Shown in pieces: positions 40,425 to 50,343 of a DNA stretch of 64,000 nucleotides. How positions within the stretch are numbered: the stretch's first letter is position 1; every line of letters begins with the position of its first letter. A model generated the notes under the pieces. That model searched no databases, was not told the DNA's origin, and worked only from the letters and a program-made list of their open reading frames with translations. The stretch covers positions 310,001 through 374,000 of the forward strand of contig NZ_RBLC01000001.1 in the NCBI RefSeq assembly GCF_003634455.1, written 5' to 3'. Made by a program: the position numbers and the translations under genes. The DNA is from Flavobacterium endophyticum (GTDB lineage Bacteria; Bacteroidota; Bacteroidia; Flavobacteriales; Flavobacteriaceae).

Positions 40425-40550
40425 TTATACAAGCAGCCAGATCAGGTTGATGATGCAGAATTTAGGATCGAATCCGAAAATAAGCTGCAAGACGATAACC
40501 GATGTGGTGATAATTATTGGTTTTTTATATCGAATCCATTTTTCTTTCAT
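40425..40550 (-). CDS. Small membrane protein of the ars operon, 41 aa
   Basis: ATG at 40550 lies two bases past the stop of the DUF6428 gene and the frame ends 6 bp before arsC. A basic N-terminus (MKEKWIRYKKP) is followed by one hydrophobic helix (IIITTSVIVLQLIFGF) and a second short one (FCIINLIWLLV). Spacing and strand make it part of the ars transcript. A longer frame to 40667 exists but overlaps the DUF6428 gene and is rejected. Function unknown. Confidence 0.6.
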   Translation of the reverse strand: MKEKWIRYKKPIIITTSVIVLQLIFGFDPKFCIINLIWLLV

Positions 40551-40552
40551 GA

Positions 40553-41029
40553 CTAGCAGCATCCTGAATTTGGCGCGCATCTGGAAGCGTCTGACGTTGC
40601 TTGTAGTCCTGATAGCGCTACTTTTTGTTTTTGGGACGGAATGCCGCACGCTTCTTGTGCCAGGCACGCGGTTGTCTTGTTTTTTAGTACAAATGTTTTT
40701 CCGTTAAAGTCTAGATCGTATTTGCCGATCGTGCCGCTCTGGTATTCTACTTCTATTTCTGAATCTTCTATGCCTAGTTTTTCTTCGGACAGCTGGATGA
40801 TGTGCAGCAGCTTGTTTGGCTTTAGCCGGTGTTCAAAATCATCTGCATTCCAGAGCTGGAAGCTTACGGCTTTTTCATGGCGGACGGTACCGCCGCAGTC
40901 AATAAAGTGTTTTTGGATGATCCCTACTTCCGTAACGTGAAAGTGTTCGGGAACAAATGTCCCGTCTTCTAGCTGGAATTCGACATTTTCTAATGCCGGC
41001 AAAATTTGTTTTACGTCTGATAATTTCAT
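40553..41029 (-). CDS. DUF6428 family protein of the ars operon
   Basis: The 158-residue protein matches the DUF6428 type found in Flavobacteria arsenic loci: FQLEDGTFVPEHFHVTEVG at the start, HFIDCGGTVRHEKAVSFQLW in the middle and a Cys-rich end (ACGIPSQKQKV, RCAPNSGCC). The C-terminal cysteines could bind arsenite or another soft metal, but this is inference. An ArsR operator lies between it and arsR, so it may also be expressed from its own promoter. Confidence 0.82.
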   Translation of the reverse strand: MKLSDVKQILPALENVEFQLEDGTFVPEHFHVTEVGIIQKHFIDCGGTVRHEKAVSFQLWNADDFEHRLKPNKLLHIIQLSEEKLGIEDSEIEVEYQSGTIGKYDLDFNGKTFVLKNKTTACLAQEACGIPSQKQKVALSGLQATSDASRCAPNSGCC

Positions 41030-41052
41030 GTGTTGTCTACTTTTAACGTGTT

Positions 41053-41072
41053 AATCGTAATATTGCGATACA
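41053..41072. promoter_or_regulatory. ArsR operator 2 (upstream of DUF6428-arsC)
   Basis: ATCGTAATATTGCGAT at 41054-41069 is a palindrome with one mismatched pair, the same core as at 41431-41452 read on the other strand. It lies 25 bp before the DUF6428 ATG. Confidence 0.75.
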
Positions 41073-41089
41073 TAAATTCAAAAAAAAGC

Positions 41090-41419
41090 CTAGCAGCATT
41101 CTTCTGTTTTGATGGTATCTGAAAAAAAATGGTTCAATTCTATTTTTATCTGTTTCCAGGCTTTTTCGTCTATGCAATAGCAAACGCTGGTGCCTTCAAT
41201 ATTCCCTTTTATTATTCCTATGTTCTTGAGTTCTTTTAGATGCTGGGAGATGGTGGCTTGGGCCAGTCCGAGTTCCTGCACCAAGTCGTTGCAGATACAG
41301 GCATCTTGCTTGATGATGTATTGCAGTATGGCAATGCGGGCCGGATGCGCCAAAGCTTTTAAGACTGTTGCCAGCCTGTTCTGCTCTTCATTAAAGATAT
41401 CTTTTTTTGTAGCGCCCAT
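41090..41419 (-). CDS. arsR: ArsR family metalloregulator
   Basis: About 109 residues from ATG 41419; the upstream TTG at 41440 lies inside the operator and is rejected. It has a winged-helix fold: VLKALAHPARIAILQYI, DACICNDLVQELGLAQATIS with the As(III)-type Cys pair ACIC, and HLKELKNIGIIKGNIEGTSV. A C-terminal Cys pair ends the protein (TEECC). Apo-repressor binds the palindromes at 41431 and 41054 and lets go on binding arsenite or antimonite, as known for the family. Confidence 0.92.
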   Translation of the reverse strand: MGATKKDIFNEEQNRLATVLKALAHPARIAILQYIIKQDACICNDLVQELGLAQATISQHLKELKNIGIIKGNIEGTSVCYCIDEKAWKQIKIELNHFFSDTIKTEECC

Positions 41420-41430
41420 GTATTGTTTAT

Positions 41431-41452
41431 TATATCGCAATATTACGATATA
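41431..41452. promoter_or_regulatory. ArsR operator 1 (upstream of arsR)
   Basis: TATATCGCAATATTACGATA plus TA is a 22-bp palindrome with a single mismatched pair. It sits 12 bp before the arsR ATG, where bound ArsR would block its promoter. Confidence 0.8.
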
Positions 41453-41495
41453 TAGTTTATACAGCCAAATTATTCGTGAAATTAATTACAGCATC

Positions 41496-43331
41496 TTACT
41501 TATATCCCCTCGCTTGTAACAAAAATAACTCTGCATACCTTCCGTTTAGCGCGAGCAATTCTTCATGCGTCCCGATTTCGAGCAGCTGCCCTTTGTCTAA
41601 CACCAGGATACGGTCGGCCAGGCGGGCTGTAGAAAAACGGTGCGAGATCAGCACGGCAGAACGTCCTTCGGTCATTTGGGCAAAACGCTGGAAGACTTCA
41701 TATTCGGCACGGGCATCGAGCGCGGCCGTCGGTTCGTCGAGAATCAGCACGGGTGCTTCTTTCATATAGATACGGGCCAAGGCTACTTTCTGCCATTCGC
41801 CTCCCGAGAGTTCTACTCCATTATTAAAACGCTTGCCGAGTGCCTGTTCGTACTGATTGGGCAGCTTGTCGGCTATGGCATCTGCCATGCTGCCTTGGGC
41901 TGCTTTTTTGATTAGCGCTTGGTTGCCAAGCTGGGTAATGTCGCCTACGGCAATGTTGCTGGATAGGGTCATCTGGTAGCGAAGGTAGTCTTGAAAGATA
42001 ACGCCGATATTGTGCTGCAGCTCTTTGGGGTCGTATTGCTTAAGGTCGATCCCGTCTAACAGGATGCGTCCTTCTGTCGGTTCGTAGAGGCGCGCCAGCA
42101 GCTTGACCAAGGTGGTCTTTCCGGCTCCGTTTTCGCCGACGAGCGCCAGCGTTTCGCCAGGATGTAGCGTGAAATTAAGATGGCGGTTGGCCCAGTTCTC
42201 GCTGTGGCGGTACTTGAAGCCGACGTTTTCAAAGGTGAATCCTTCGCGAATCGGATTCGGGAACGGTATCGGGTTCTTGGCAACGGCTATAGAGGGCTTG
42301 ATCTGGAAAAAGTCAAGGAAGTCGTTAAGATAGATAGCGCCTTGCGAGATGACGGTGAAGCGCAGCAGTATGCCTTCGGTAAAGGTTCGCAATTGGCGGA
42401 AGGAACCTGCCAGAAAAGTCAGGTCGCCCACCGTAAGATGGCCTGTAATGGTGCGGGTAATGATATAAACGTAGGCGCCGTAGTATCCGGTACTGCCGAG
42501 CATGGAAAAGAGCGTGCCCCAGAACGACCTGCGTTTGGCGAGCTTGCTATTGTCGTAATAGAACTGGTCTGAAAGCTTCTTGAAGCGGGCGATGACAAAA
42601 TCGGCCAGGTTGAATATCTTGATTTCTTTGGCCGTCTCGTCGCTGGCACCGAGGTAGCGGAGGTAATCGAGCTCGCGGCGCTCGGGGGTCTGGCTTCGGG
42701 TAAGGGAATAGTTCTGGCTGTTGAAATAGGATTCTCCGAGAAAGGACGGCAGTATGGTGATGATGAGCAGCAGTATGAGCAGCGGACTGAAAGTAACGAG
42801 CCCTGCGATAAGGAAGACCATAGAGATAATGTCTTGCAGCTGCGACATGACCTGCGAGAGCAGCATGGTACGGCCAAGGGTCTGCTGGCGGGCACGCTCG
42901 AGCTTGTCGTAGTATTCTGAGTCTTCGGTTTGTTCTAAATCTAGGTCGGCGGCATGCCGCATGATCTTGACTGATGTATGGTTGGAAAAGGTATCTCCGA
43001 GCAGGCTGTCGAGGAGCGCAATGGTACGGCTCAGGGCGTCTGAAGTAATGGCAAGGATAAACTCAAGGGCAACGAGTTCCCACAGGTAGGTGGTGTCGTG
43101 CGGCTGTGGGGTGGTGCTGAGCTGCACGACTTGATCTACGATGAGCTTGCCCACATAGAGCAGGGCTACGGGCATGGCGGAACGAAGGACGCGAAGGACG
43201 ATGCTGAACAGTGTCTTTTTGGGACTGCTCTGCCAGACGAGCTTGAAAAAGGCAGGAAGGTTGCTCAGGGCGCTTATCTTTTCTTTGAAGGTAGGCTTTT
43301 TGGGAGCTATGGGCGGCTGTGGTTTTTTCAT
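41496..43331 (-). CDS. ABC transporter, fused permease and ATPase (MsbA-like exporter)
   Basis: The 611-residue half-transporter has a membrane domain (about 1-340; six helices, e.g. LWELVALEFILAITSDALSR) and an ATPase domain (about 360-611). The latter shows Walker A GENGAGKTTLVK, Q-loop GVIFQDYLRY, signature LSGGEWQKVALAR and Walker B VLILDEPTAALDARAE, followed by ISHRFS. It should work as a homodimer exporting a lipid, drug or peptide. There is no partner gene next to it; arsR upstream is divergently regulated, with its operator more than 40 bp away. Confidence 0.92.
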   Translation of the reverse strand: MKKPQPPIAPKKPTFKEKISALSNLPAFFKLVWQSSPKKTLFSIVLRVLRSAMPVALLYVGKLIVDQVVQLSTTPQPHDTTYLWELVALEFILAITSDALSRTIALLDSLLGDTFSNHTSVKIMRHAADLDLEQTEDSEYYDKLERARQQTLGRTMLLSQVMSQLQDIISMVFLIAGLVTFSPLLILLLIITILPSFLGESYFNSQNYSLTRSQTPERRELDYLRYLGASDETAKEIKIFNLADFVIARFKKLSDQFYYDNSKLAKRRSFWGTLFSMLGSTGYYGAYVYIITRTITGHLTVGDLTFLAGSFRQLRTFTEGILLRFTVISQGAIYLNDFLDFFQIKPSIAVAKNPIPFPNPIREGFTFENVGFKYRHSENWANRHLNFTLHPGETLALVGENGAGKTTLVKLLARLYEPTEGRILLDGIDLKQYDPKELQHNIGVIFQDYLRYQMTLSSNIAVGDITQLGNQALIKKAAQGSMADAIADKLPNQYEQALGKRFNNGVELSGGEWQKVALARIYMKEAPVLILDEPTAALDARAEYEVFQRFAQMTEGRSAVLISHRFSTARLADRILVLDKGQLLEIGTHEELLALNGRYAELFLLQARGYK

Positions 43332-43451
43332 GCCTTAAATTTACAAATTTTTGCAAGGCCAATGGCAGGCGCCGGACTTGGTTTTCTGTACTCTGAAACG
43401 ATAACCGCATTTGTTTGCAGTATAAAGGCTGTATTCTTATGGCTAGCCGCA

Positions 43452-43483
43452 TAAAAAAAGACCTCCGTAACGAAGGTCTTTCT
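43452..43483 (-). terminator. Terminator of the lipoprotein gene at 43526
   Basis: AAAGACCT and AGGTCTTT with an inner CG/CG pair; T7 on the minus strand. Confidence 0.8.
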
Positions 43484-43525
43484 GCATTCACTTGAATTAT
43501 AAAAACAGGCCGCACTTGTAATTGG

Positions 43526-44050
43526 TTATTCTGGAATACCAAACAGGGCACAGATTTCTTCGTAGCTCTTATTTCTATAATTTACTTGCCGTGCCGCAGG
43601 AGTGCCGCCTGGGATAATGATATAGCGGATGGTCACCAAGGAGCTTATAGGTACCGCTGGGGTTCCTCCATCGTGACGGAACCTGAAAACTTTGAGATTG
43701 CCTAGAGCGGGATAGGCTGCAATTGTATTTTCAGTGCCTCCTGCGCGCGAAGTATGAGGCAAGGGAACGGTTTCTGTGCTAAATCGAAGGTAGGCCAATA
43801 CGGCACCTGTTTCTAAGATGCCTGTCGTAATCTCAGGCGCAGCAAAATTATAGAGGAGTCCAGAAGTACCGTCTATGGTTGCGGGTGCTCCCGTTGGAAC
43901 GGCAAGCCATTCGCTATAGATTACGTTTGCTGTTCCTGGCTCGCCATTGAGTCCGTCTTCACCATCTTTTCCATCATCAGAACAAGAAATAGCCAAGGCG
44001 GCAAAAATCATCACTACTAGTAAGCGGGTTGGTTTTAGGGTTGGTTTCAT
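43526..44050 (-). CDS. Lipoprotein with short collagen-like stretch
   Basis: The lipoprotein signal ends in ALAISCSDD (Cys23). Next come collagen-type triplets GKDGEDGLNGEPG, then a beta-rich domain of about 130 residues (VIYSEWLAVPTGAPATIDG, GAVLAYLRFSTETVPLP, KVFRFRHDGG, TIRYIIIPGGTPAARQVNYR). This layout, collagen triplets followed by a compact beta domain, is common among Bacteroidetes surface lipoproteins of unknown function. Single-gene unit with its own terminator. Confidence 0.78.
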   Translation of the reverse strand: MKPTLKPTRLLVVMIFAALAISCSDDGKDGEDGLNGEPGTANVIYSEWLAVPTGAPATIDGTSGLLYNFAAPEITTGILETGAVLAYLRFSTETVPLPHTSRAGGTENTIAAYPALGNLKVFRFRHDGGTPAVPISSLVTIRYIIIPGGTPAARQVNYRNKSYEEICALFGIPE

Positions 44051-44164
44051 AACAATTAGGTTTTCATTTATACCACGAAACTAAGCAACCCATGGCAAGC
44101 CCAAAAGCTAAAATATACGAACGGCGTTTTTAATCTATGAACAGCAGCTGTTTTGGATAGGAAA

Positions 44165-44197
44165 CTAAAAAAGACCTTCTTTCGAAGGTCTTTTTGT
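44165..44197 (-). terminator. Terminator of icmF
   Basis: AAAAAGACCTTC pairs with GAAGGTCTTTTT around TTTC; its outer stem nearly repeats that of the terminator at 43452. Confidence 0.88.
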
Positions 44198-44220
44198 TTT
44201 TATGAAGACGGCAAAGCCGA

Positions 44221-47200
44221 TTACATATTTCTTCTGTACTGTCCGCCAACTTCAAATAGCGATGCGGTGATTTCGCCAAGAGAGCATACTTTCGTAGCTT
44301 CCATCAATTGTGCAAAGATATTTTGGTTGTTGATGGCCGCATCTTGAATGATGGCGAGCTGTTCTTTCATGTTTTCGCCATAGGCCTTGTGCAGGTTTTC
44401 TAGCGTGTGGATCTGGAACTGTTTTTCTTCTTCGCTGGCACGGATAACTTCAGCCGGAATGACCGTCGGCGATCCTTTAGAGCTCAAGAAGGTGTTGACC
44501 CCGATGATCGGGAATTCGCCTGTATGCTTCAGCATTTCGTAGTACATGCTTTCTTCTTGGATTTTAGAGCGTTGGTACATGGTTTCCATAGCACCTAATA
44601 CGCCTCCTCTTTCGGTAATCCTGTCGAATTCTTGCAGTACGGCATCTTCTACCAAATCGGTCAGCTCTTCGATGATGAACGAGCCTTGTATAGGGTTCTC
44701 GTTTTTGGCAAGTCCCAGCTCTTTGTTGATAATCAGCTGGATGGCCATGGCACGGCGTACGGATTCTTCTGTAGGCGTCGTGATGGCTTCATCATAAGCA
44801 TTGGTGTGCAGCGAGTTGCAGTTATCATAAATAGCATACAGTGCCTGCAGCGTGGTACGGATATCGTTGAAATCGATTTCCTGCGCGTGCAGCGAACGGC
44901 CTGATGTCTGGATATGGTATTTCAGCATTTGGGCTCTTTCGTTGGCGCCGTATTTGTTCTTTAAGGCTTTAGCCCAAATCTTTCTGGCAACGCGTCCGAT
45001 TACGGCATATTCAGGGTCGATTCCGTTCGAGAAGAAGAACGAAAGGTTCGGACCGAAGTCGTTGATGTCCATGCCGCGGCTTAGGTAGTATTCTACATAA
45101 GTGAATCCGTTGGCAAGGGTGAACGCCAGCTGCGTGATCGGGTTGGCTCCTGCTTCTGCAATGTGGTATCCGGAGATTGAAACGGAATAGAAGTTGCGGA
45201 CATTGTTCGTGATGAAGTACTCTTGTACGTCGCCCATCAATCGCAAGGCAAATTCGGTAGAGAAGATACAGGTGTTTTGTGCCTGGTCTTCTTTAAGGAT
45301 ATCGGCCTGAACAGTTCCGCGCACTTGCGATAGCGTTCTGACCTTGATTTGCTCGTAGACGTCTTTCGGCAGTACTTGGTCACCGGTTACTCCTAAGAGC
45401 ATAAGACCCAGTCCGTCGTTTCCTTCTGGAAGCGCACCGTTGTAACGCGGCCTTTCTATTTTTTTCTTTTTGTAGATTTCGTTGATCGTTGCTTCTACTT
45501 CGTCTTCGAGATTGTTTTCTTTGATGTAGATTTCACACTGCTGGTCGATAGCGGCATTCATAAAGAAGCCCAACAGCATCGGCGCCGGACCGTTGATGGT
45601 CATACTCACCGACGTAAGCGGATGCGCCAGGTTAAAGCCTGAATATAATTTCTTGGCATCGTCTAAACAGCAGATAGATACTCCGGCATTACCGATCTTT
45701 CCGTAAATGTCTGGTCGAAGGTGCGGATCGTTTCCGTATAAGGTCACGCTGTCAAAAGCGGTAGACAGCCTTTTGGCAGGAAGTCCTGCGCTCACATAGT
45801 GGAAACGCTTGTTGGTTCTTTCTGGCCCTCCTTCTCCGGCAAACATTCTTGACGGGTCTTCGCCTTCGCGCTTGAACGGATACAGCCCAGAAGTGAACGG
45901 GAATTCTCCCGGCACGTTTTCTTGCAGGCACCATCTGAGGATATCGCCCCAAGCTTCGTACTTTGGCAGAGCTACTTTTGGTATCTGCGAGTGCGACAGC
46001 GATTCGGTGTGTGTGGCGATCTTGATTTCTTTGTCACGTACTTTAAACGTATAGACTGGATTTTTGTATTTGTTTACTTTTTCGTCCCACGTCAAGATGA
46101 TTTCCCAGTTGTACGGGTCAAGGTCCATCTTTACTTTGTCGAACTGGTTGAGCAACAGGTTCAAGAAGATACGGGTCTCGTTTTGTTCTTCTAGAGCGCT
46201 TGGCAAAACAGAATCATCATTGATTCCGGCTTTGTTGATTTCTGGCGTCTTTCCGGAAACGGTCTCGATCGTCTTGAAAATTCCGTATAGTTTTTGGGCT
46301 ACTTGCTGCTGTGTAAGCGCAGTAGCATCGTATTTGCGGTTATTTTCGGCAATTTCTGAAAGATAGCGCGTTCTGTGCGGCGGAATGACGAAGATTTTTT
46401 CGCTCATTTCGCGGGTAATTTCGAAAGTCGATTTTAGGTCGGCTTCGGTCTTTTCGTCAATCTTGTCCATGATGGCTTTGTAAAGCGTATTCATGCCCGG
46501 ATCATTGAACTGCGAAGCGATGGTTCCGAAAACCGGAAGGTCATCTGGATTGGCATCCCAAAGGTTATGGTTTCTTTGGAATTGTTTTTTGACATCGCGA
46601 AGTGCATCAAGCGAACCTCTTTTGTCGAATTTGTTGATTGCGACAAGGTCGGCAAAATCAAGCATGTCGATTTTTTCAAGCTGGGTTGCCGCTCCAAATT
46701 CTGGAGTCATTACGTATAAGGACACATCGGAATGGTCCATGATTTCGGTATCCGATTGTCCGATACCTGAAGTTTCTAATATGATGATGTCGTATTTGGC
46801 GGCTTTCAAGACCTGAATGGCTTCGGCAACGTATTTAGACAATGCTAAATTGGACTGTCTTGTCGCCAACGAGCGCATATAGACACGCGGGTTGTTGATG
46901 GCGTTCATACGAATCCTGTCGCCCAAAAGTGCTCCGCCTGTTTTACGTTTTGACGGATCGACAGAGATAAGACCGATTGTTTTTTCTGGGAAATCAATCA
47001 GGAATCTTCGCACCAATTCGTCTACTAAAGAAGATTTTCCGGCACCGCCTGTTCCGGTAATACCCAATACAGGAATCTTGCTGGTTTCATTCTGCTTGTG
47101 GATCGTGTCTAAAGTTTCTTTTGCAATTTCCGGAAAGTTTTCTGCTGCGGAAATAACACGGGCAATTGCCGTAGGGTTCTTGTCTTCGAGGTGGCTGGCT

Positions 47201-47661
47201 TCTCCGTTCAGCTTGTCGCCGATAGGAAAGTCCGATTTCTGTACCAAGTCATTGATCATGCCTTGAAGGCCGAGCTCGCGCCCATCGTCTGGAGCATAAA
47301 TTCTGGTGATACCGTAGTCTTGGAGTTCTTTTATCTCGTCTGGCAGGATTACGCCGCCTCCGCCTCCGAAGATTTTGATGTGCCCTGCTCCTTTTTGGTT
47401 GAGCAGGTCGTACATGTATTTGAAATATTCGTTGTGTCCTCCTTGGTAGGATGTCATGGCTATGGCATTGGCATCTTCTTGGATGGCAGTATTTACTACT
47501 TCTTCAACGCTTCTATCGTGTCCTAAATGGATTACCTCGACTCCCGTCGACTGGATGATACGTCGCATTATGTTGATTGCAGCATCGTGTCCGTCAAAAA
47601 GAGCTGCAGCGGTTACAATTCTTACTTTATTTTTAGGAATATAAGGTTTTGCTTGTTCCAT
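44221..47661 (-). CDS. icmF: Fused isobutyryl-CoA mutase (IcmF)
   Basis: The 1146-residue fusion has three parts. Residues 1-145 bind cobalamin ([10 protein letters not shown] with His25 as cobalt ligand; [11 protein letters not shown]). Residues ~195-430 are a MeaB-type GTPase chaperone (GTGGAGKSS Walker A at ~203-211, [18 protein letters not shown]). The rest is the mutase barrel ([40 protein letters not shown]). IcmF interconverts isobutyryl-CoA and butyryl-CoA, or related branched acyl-CoAs, with coenzyme B12. The domain order and [12 protein letters not shown] separate it from methylmalonyl-CoA mutase. Needs B12 salvage or uptake; the receptor-like gene at 61832 could contribute. Confidence 0.95.
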   Translation of the reverse strand: MEQAKPYIPKNKVRIVTAAALFDGHDAAINIMRRIIQSTGVEVIHLGHDRSVEEVVNTAIQEDANAIAMTSYQGGHNEYFKYMYDLLNQKGAGHIKIFGGGGGVILPDEIKELQDYGITRIYAPDDGRELGLQGMINDLVQKSDFPIGDKLNGEASHLEDKNPTAIARVISAAENFPEIAKETLDTIHKQNETSKIPVLGITGTGGAGKSSLVDELVRRFLIDFPEKTIGLISVDPSKRKTGGALLGDRIRMNAINNPRVYMRSLATRQSNLALSKYVAEAIQVLKAAKYDIIILETSGIGQSDTEIMDHSDVSLYVMTPEFGAATQLEKIDMLDFADLVAINKFDKRGSLDALRDVKKQFQRNHNLWDANPDDLPVFGTIASQFNDPGMNTLYKAIMDKIDEKTEADLKSTFEITREMSEKIFVIPPHRTRYLSEIAENNRKYDATALTQQQVAQKLYGIFKTIETVSGKTPEINKAGINDDSVLPSALEEQNETRIFLNLLLNQFDKVKMDLDPYNWEIILTWDEKVNKYKNPVYTFKVRDKEIKIATHTESLSHSQIPKVALPKYEAWGDILRWCLQENVPGEFPFTSGLYPFKREGEDPSRMFAGEGGPERTNKRFHYVSAGLPAKRLSTAFDSVTLYGNDPHLRPDIYGKIGNAGVSICCLDDAKKLYSGFNLAHPLTSVSMTINGPAPMLLGFFMNAAIDQQCEIYIKENNLEDEVEATINEIYKKKKIERPRYNGALPEGNDGLGLMLLGVTGDQVLPKDVYEQIKVRTLSQVRGTVQADILKEDQAQNTCIFSTEFALRLMGDVQEYFITNNVRNFYSVSISGYHIAEAGANPITQLAFTLANGFTYVEYYLSRGMDINDFGPNLSFFFSNGIDPEYAVIGRVARKIWAKALKNKYGANERAQMLKYHIQTSGRSLHAQEIDFNDIRTTLQALYAIYDNCNSLHTNAYDEAITTPTEESVRRAMAIQLIINKELGLAKNENPIQGSFIIEELTDLVEDAVLQEFDRITERGGVLGAMETMYQRSKIQEESMYYEMLKHTGEFPIIGVNTFLSSKGSPTVIPAEVIRASEEEKQFQIHTLENLHKAYGENMKEQLAIIQDAAINNQNIFAQLMEATKVCSLGEITASLFEVGGQYRRNM

Positions 47662-47745
47662 TTTAAAATATATGTCAATTTTAGGTGTGCAATTTACGAA
47701 ATTCCTAAAAATCTGGAAGGATTTATTTGGTATTTTAATTTAAGG

Positions 47746-47786
47746 TTAAGACCCTGTCAGGGTTTAAAACCCTGACAGGGTCTTAA
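47746..47786. repeat. Perfect 41-bp palindrome (REP-like element)
   Basis: Arms of 20 bp, TTAAGACCCTGTCAGGGTTT and its exact complement, flank a single central A at 47766. Each arm also contains the small palindrome CCCTGTCAGGG, so the transcript could fold as one long hairpin or as two small ones. It lies between icmF and the catalase terminator. It has the look of a repetitive extragenic palindrome. No transposase is nearby. Confidence 0.85.
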
Positions 47787-47799
47787 CGAATAACATCGT

Positions 47800-47838
47800 A
47801 TAAAAAACCCTCCTAGCGCTTGGACGCTAGAAGGGTCG
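47800..47838 (-). terminator. Terminator of the catalase gene
   Basis: ACCCT-C-CTAGCG and CGCTAG-A-AGGGT form a long stem around CTTGGA, with T6 on the minus strand. Confidence 0.85.
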
Positions 47839-47908
47839 GGGATAAAAACTCTAAATATTGTTTATGGACACAACATTTACATAACTATTGGGTATTCTGT
47901 GGACTGCA

Positions 47909-49390
47909 TTATTTCATCATCGCTGGGTCGATATCGACACCTAATCCTTGCGCTATTCCCATTCCTAGTCTAGGATCGGCCCTAAACCAGTGGCATAGCT
48001 GGCGATTGATGATTTCCATTCGCTTCGGCCCTTCAATACCAGACATGGCTCCAACGACATTGCTGATTAGGTTCTGCTGTTGCTCTGGCACTAAAAGCCT
48101 GAATAGGTTGCCCGGCTGGGTATAGTGGTCGTTTTCGCCTTCGGCATTGCGGTCGTACCATGCGGCCACATTGCTTTCTAATGCCCATGCTGGTTCTTTA
48201 TAGGATTGGTCTACTACAATATCGTCAAAACTATTTGGGAAATAATTTGGTGCGCTGCCTCCGTTTCCGTCAACACGCATCTGCCCGTCTCTTTGGTAGT
48301 TGTTTGTGGCAAACGGACATCTATTCACAGGAATCTGCTCGTAGTTGGCTCCCAGCCTATAGCGGTGCGCATCAGGATAGGACAGTAATCTTCCTTGCAG
48401 CATTTTGTCTGGAGAATAGCCTATTCCATCTACGACATGTGCCGGAGCAAAAGCGGCCTGTTCTACATCTTGGAAATAGTTATCTGGATTTTTGTTGAGC
48501 TCGATGACGCCTACATCGATCAGCGGATAGTCACCGTGCGGCCAAACTTTGGTTAAGTCAAACGGATTGATGTGATACGTTCTTGATTCGGCTTCGGTCA
48601 TTACTTGTATTTTCATGTCCCAACGCGGGAAGTTTCCTTTATCGATGTTTTCGATCAGGTCTCGCTGCGCAAAGTCCATGTCTTTTGATTTCATTTCGGC
48701 GGCTTCGGCATCGGTAAAGTTCTTGATGCCTTGTTTGGTCAGCATGTGGAATTTCACATAGAAGCGTTCGTTATCTTTATTGATAAAAGAAAAGGTGTGG
48801 CTTCCGAATCCGTGCATGTGGCGGTATCCGTAAGGCGTTCCTCTGTCTGACATGAGCGTCGTGACTTGATGAAGGCTTTCGGGATTCAGCGACCAGAAGT
48901 CCCACATCATCGTAGGCGATTTCATATTGGTATACGGATCGCGTTTTTGGGTGTGGATAAAGTCGCCGAACTTTTTCGGGTCTTTGATGAAGAACACAGG
49001 CGTGTTGTTTCCTACAAGGTCCCAGTTTCCGTCTTCGGTATAAAACTTCATTGCAAATCCTCTAGGATCTCTTTCGGTATCGGCTGATCCTCTTTCACCA
49101 CCAACGGTAGAAAAACGCAGTAGCATTTTTGTTTCTTTACCAATGTGGGAGAAAATTTTTGCCTTGGTATACTTCGTAATGTCGTGCGTTACGGTAAAGG
49201 TTCCGAAGGCTGCGGAGCCTTTGGCGTGCACTACTCTTTCTGGAATACGCTCCCGGTTGAAGTGCGCCATCTTTTCGTGCAGGATAAAATCCTGTAGCAA
49301 AAGTGGTCCTCTTGGCCCTACGGATTGTGAGTCTTCATTTTCTACATAAGGTTTTCCGGAGGCCGTGGTGAGTTTGTTGTGTTCTTTCAT
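47909..49390 (-). CDS. katA: Heme catalase, small-subunit clade
   Basis: The protein has 493 residues, the length of small-subunit catalases. Catalytic His lies in [20 protein letters not shown] (about 55), Asn in [12 protein letters not shown] (about 127), and the proximal heme Tyr in [20 protein letters not shown] (about 340). It converts hydrogen peroxide to water and oxygen in the cytoplasm. It has its own promoter (49438-49467) and terminator. The intergenic region is shared with a divergent DUF4197 gene. Confidence 0.95.
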   Translation of the reverse strand: MKEHNKLTTASGKPYVENEDSQSVGPRGPLLLQDFILHEKMAHFNRERIPERVVHAKGSAAFGTFTVTHDITKYTKAKIFSHIGKETKMLLRFSTVGGERGSADTERDPRGFAMKFYTEDGNWDLVGNNTPVFFIKDPKKFGDFIHTQKRDPYTNMKSPTMMWDFWSLNPESLHQVTTLMSDRGTPYGYRHMHGFGSHTFSFINKDNERFYVKFHMLTKQGIKNFTDAEAAEMKSKDMDFAQRDLIENIDKGNFPRWDMKIQVMTEAESRTYHINPFDLTKVWPHGDYPLIDVGVIELNKNPDNYFQDVEQAAFAPAHVVDGIGYSPDKMLQGRLLSYPDAHRYRLGANYEQIPVNRCPFATNNYQRDGQMRVDGNGGSAPNYFPNSFDDIVVDQSYKEPAWALESNVAAWYDRNAEGENDHYTQPGNLFRLLVPEQQQNLISNVVGAMSGIEGPKRMEIINRQLCHWFRADPRLGMGIAQGLGVDIDPAMMK

Positions 49391-49437
49391 AATTTAGTTG
49401 ATTTATTGATAAATGCTTTATTTCTAGTTTGTTTTCT

Positions 49438-49467
49438 CAAATTTAGGAAATTGATTATTATAAACAA
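49438..49467 (-). promoter_or_regulatory. Promoter of katA
   Basis: On the minus strand TTG (49467-49465), 19 bp, then TAAATTTG (49445-49438): a full -33/-7 match. The leader to the ATG is about 40 nt. Confidence 0.7.
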
Positions 49468-49529
49468 AATTGATTGTTTTTATCTTTTGATAGCTTTACA
49501 TTATAGTAGCAAACGGTATGATGTTTGAT

Positions 49530-49537
49530 TATCTTTG
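49530..49537 (+). promoter_or_regulatory. -7 box TATCTTTG of the DUF4197 genes
   Basis: Matches TAnnTTTG, 19 bp before the ATG at 49557; no TTG at the usual -33 distance. Confidence 0.55.
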
Positions 49538-49556
49538 AAATCGAAAATTTAATCTT

Positions 49557-50315
49557 ATGAAGAGACTATTCCTTTTAGCGTTATTTGTTGTGCCAATCGC
49601 CAGCTTTGGACAATTAGACGGATTCATTAAAAAGGCATCTGACAAGGTGCAATCTAAAACTGAAAAACTGCAATCTAAAACAGGTTCTAAAAGTTCTGGA
49701 GGTATTTTAGGCAGTACCGATATCAGTGCCGGCCTGAAAGAAGCGCTACAGAAAGGTATTACCGAACAGGTGACCAAACTGACAGCCGTAGACGGATTTT
49801 ATAAAAACGAAGCGGTAAAAATTCTTTTTCCTGCTGAATTACAGAAAGTAGACAAGACTTTACGTTCTATGGGATTGTCGAGCCTAGCAGATGAGGGCAT
49901 CAAAGTATTGAACCGCGCTGCTGAAGACGCTGTGAAGGAAGCTACTCCTATTTTTGTAAACGCTATTACGAGCATGAAGTTTTCGGATGCTAAAAACATC
50001 TTATTAGGGAATGAAAACGCGGCAACGACTTATCTTCAAGGTACTACTTCTACAGAATTATATTCTAAGTTCAGTCCGGTGGTAAAGACTTCGCTAAGCA
50101 ATGTTGGAGCCGACAAGGTCTGGGAAGGCATTATCAAAAAGTACAATACGATTCCTTTGGTAACGAAAGTAAATCCGGACCTGAATGATTATGTAACCGA
50201 CAAAGCGATGGAAGGCGTCTTTAAGATGATTTCTGTGGAAGAGAAAAAAATCCGTACGGATATAGGCGCACGCACTTCGCCGCTATTAAAAAAGGTGTTT
50301 GCAATGCAGGATTAA
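49557..50315 (+). CDS. DUF4197 family protein, secreted
   Basis: The 252-residue protein has a signal peptide (PIASFGQ) and a helical DUF4197 domain: LKEALQKGITEQVTKLTAVD, LQKVDKTLRSMGLSSLADEG, AAEDAVKEATPIFVNAITSM and NDYVTDKAMEGVFKMISVEE. The family is periplasmic, of unknown role. Here the domain is preceded by a repeated 'KVQSKTEKLQSKTGSK' linker. The next gene, 28 bp on, is a close paralogue. Confidence 0.9.
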   Translation: MKRLFLLALFVVPIASFGQLDGFIKKASDKVQSKTEKLQSKTGSKSSGGILGSTDISAGLKEALQKGITEQVTKLTAVDGFYKNEAVKILFPAELQKVDKTLRSMGLSSLADEGIKVLNRAAEDAVKEATPIFVNAITSMKFSDAKNILLGNENAATTYLQGTTSTELYSKFSPVVKTSLSNVGADKVWEGIIKKYNTIPLVTKVNPDLNDYVTDKAMEGVFKMISVEEKKIRTDIGARTSPLLKKVFAMQD

Positions 50316-50343
50316 TTCCGTACCTTTTAAAAAATTAAGAACT

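Noticed and set aside
40551..40667. Longer start for the 41-aa ars membrane protein
   Set aside because: It overlaps the DUF6428 gene by over 100 bases; ATG 40550 directly after that gene's stop is more natural.
47746..47786. Palindrome as the catalase terminator
   Set aside because: A better-formed terminator with a T-run sits at 47800-47838 and the palindrome has no U-tract on either side.
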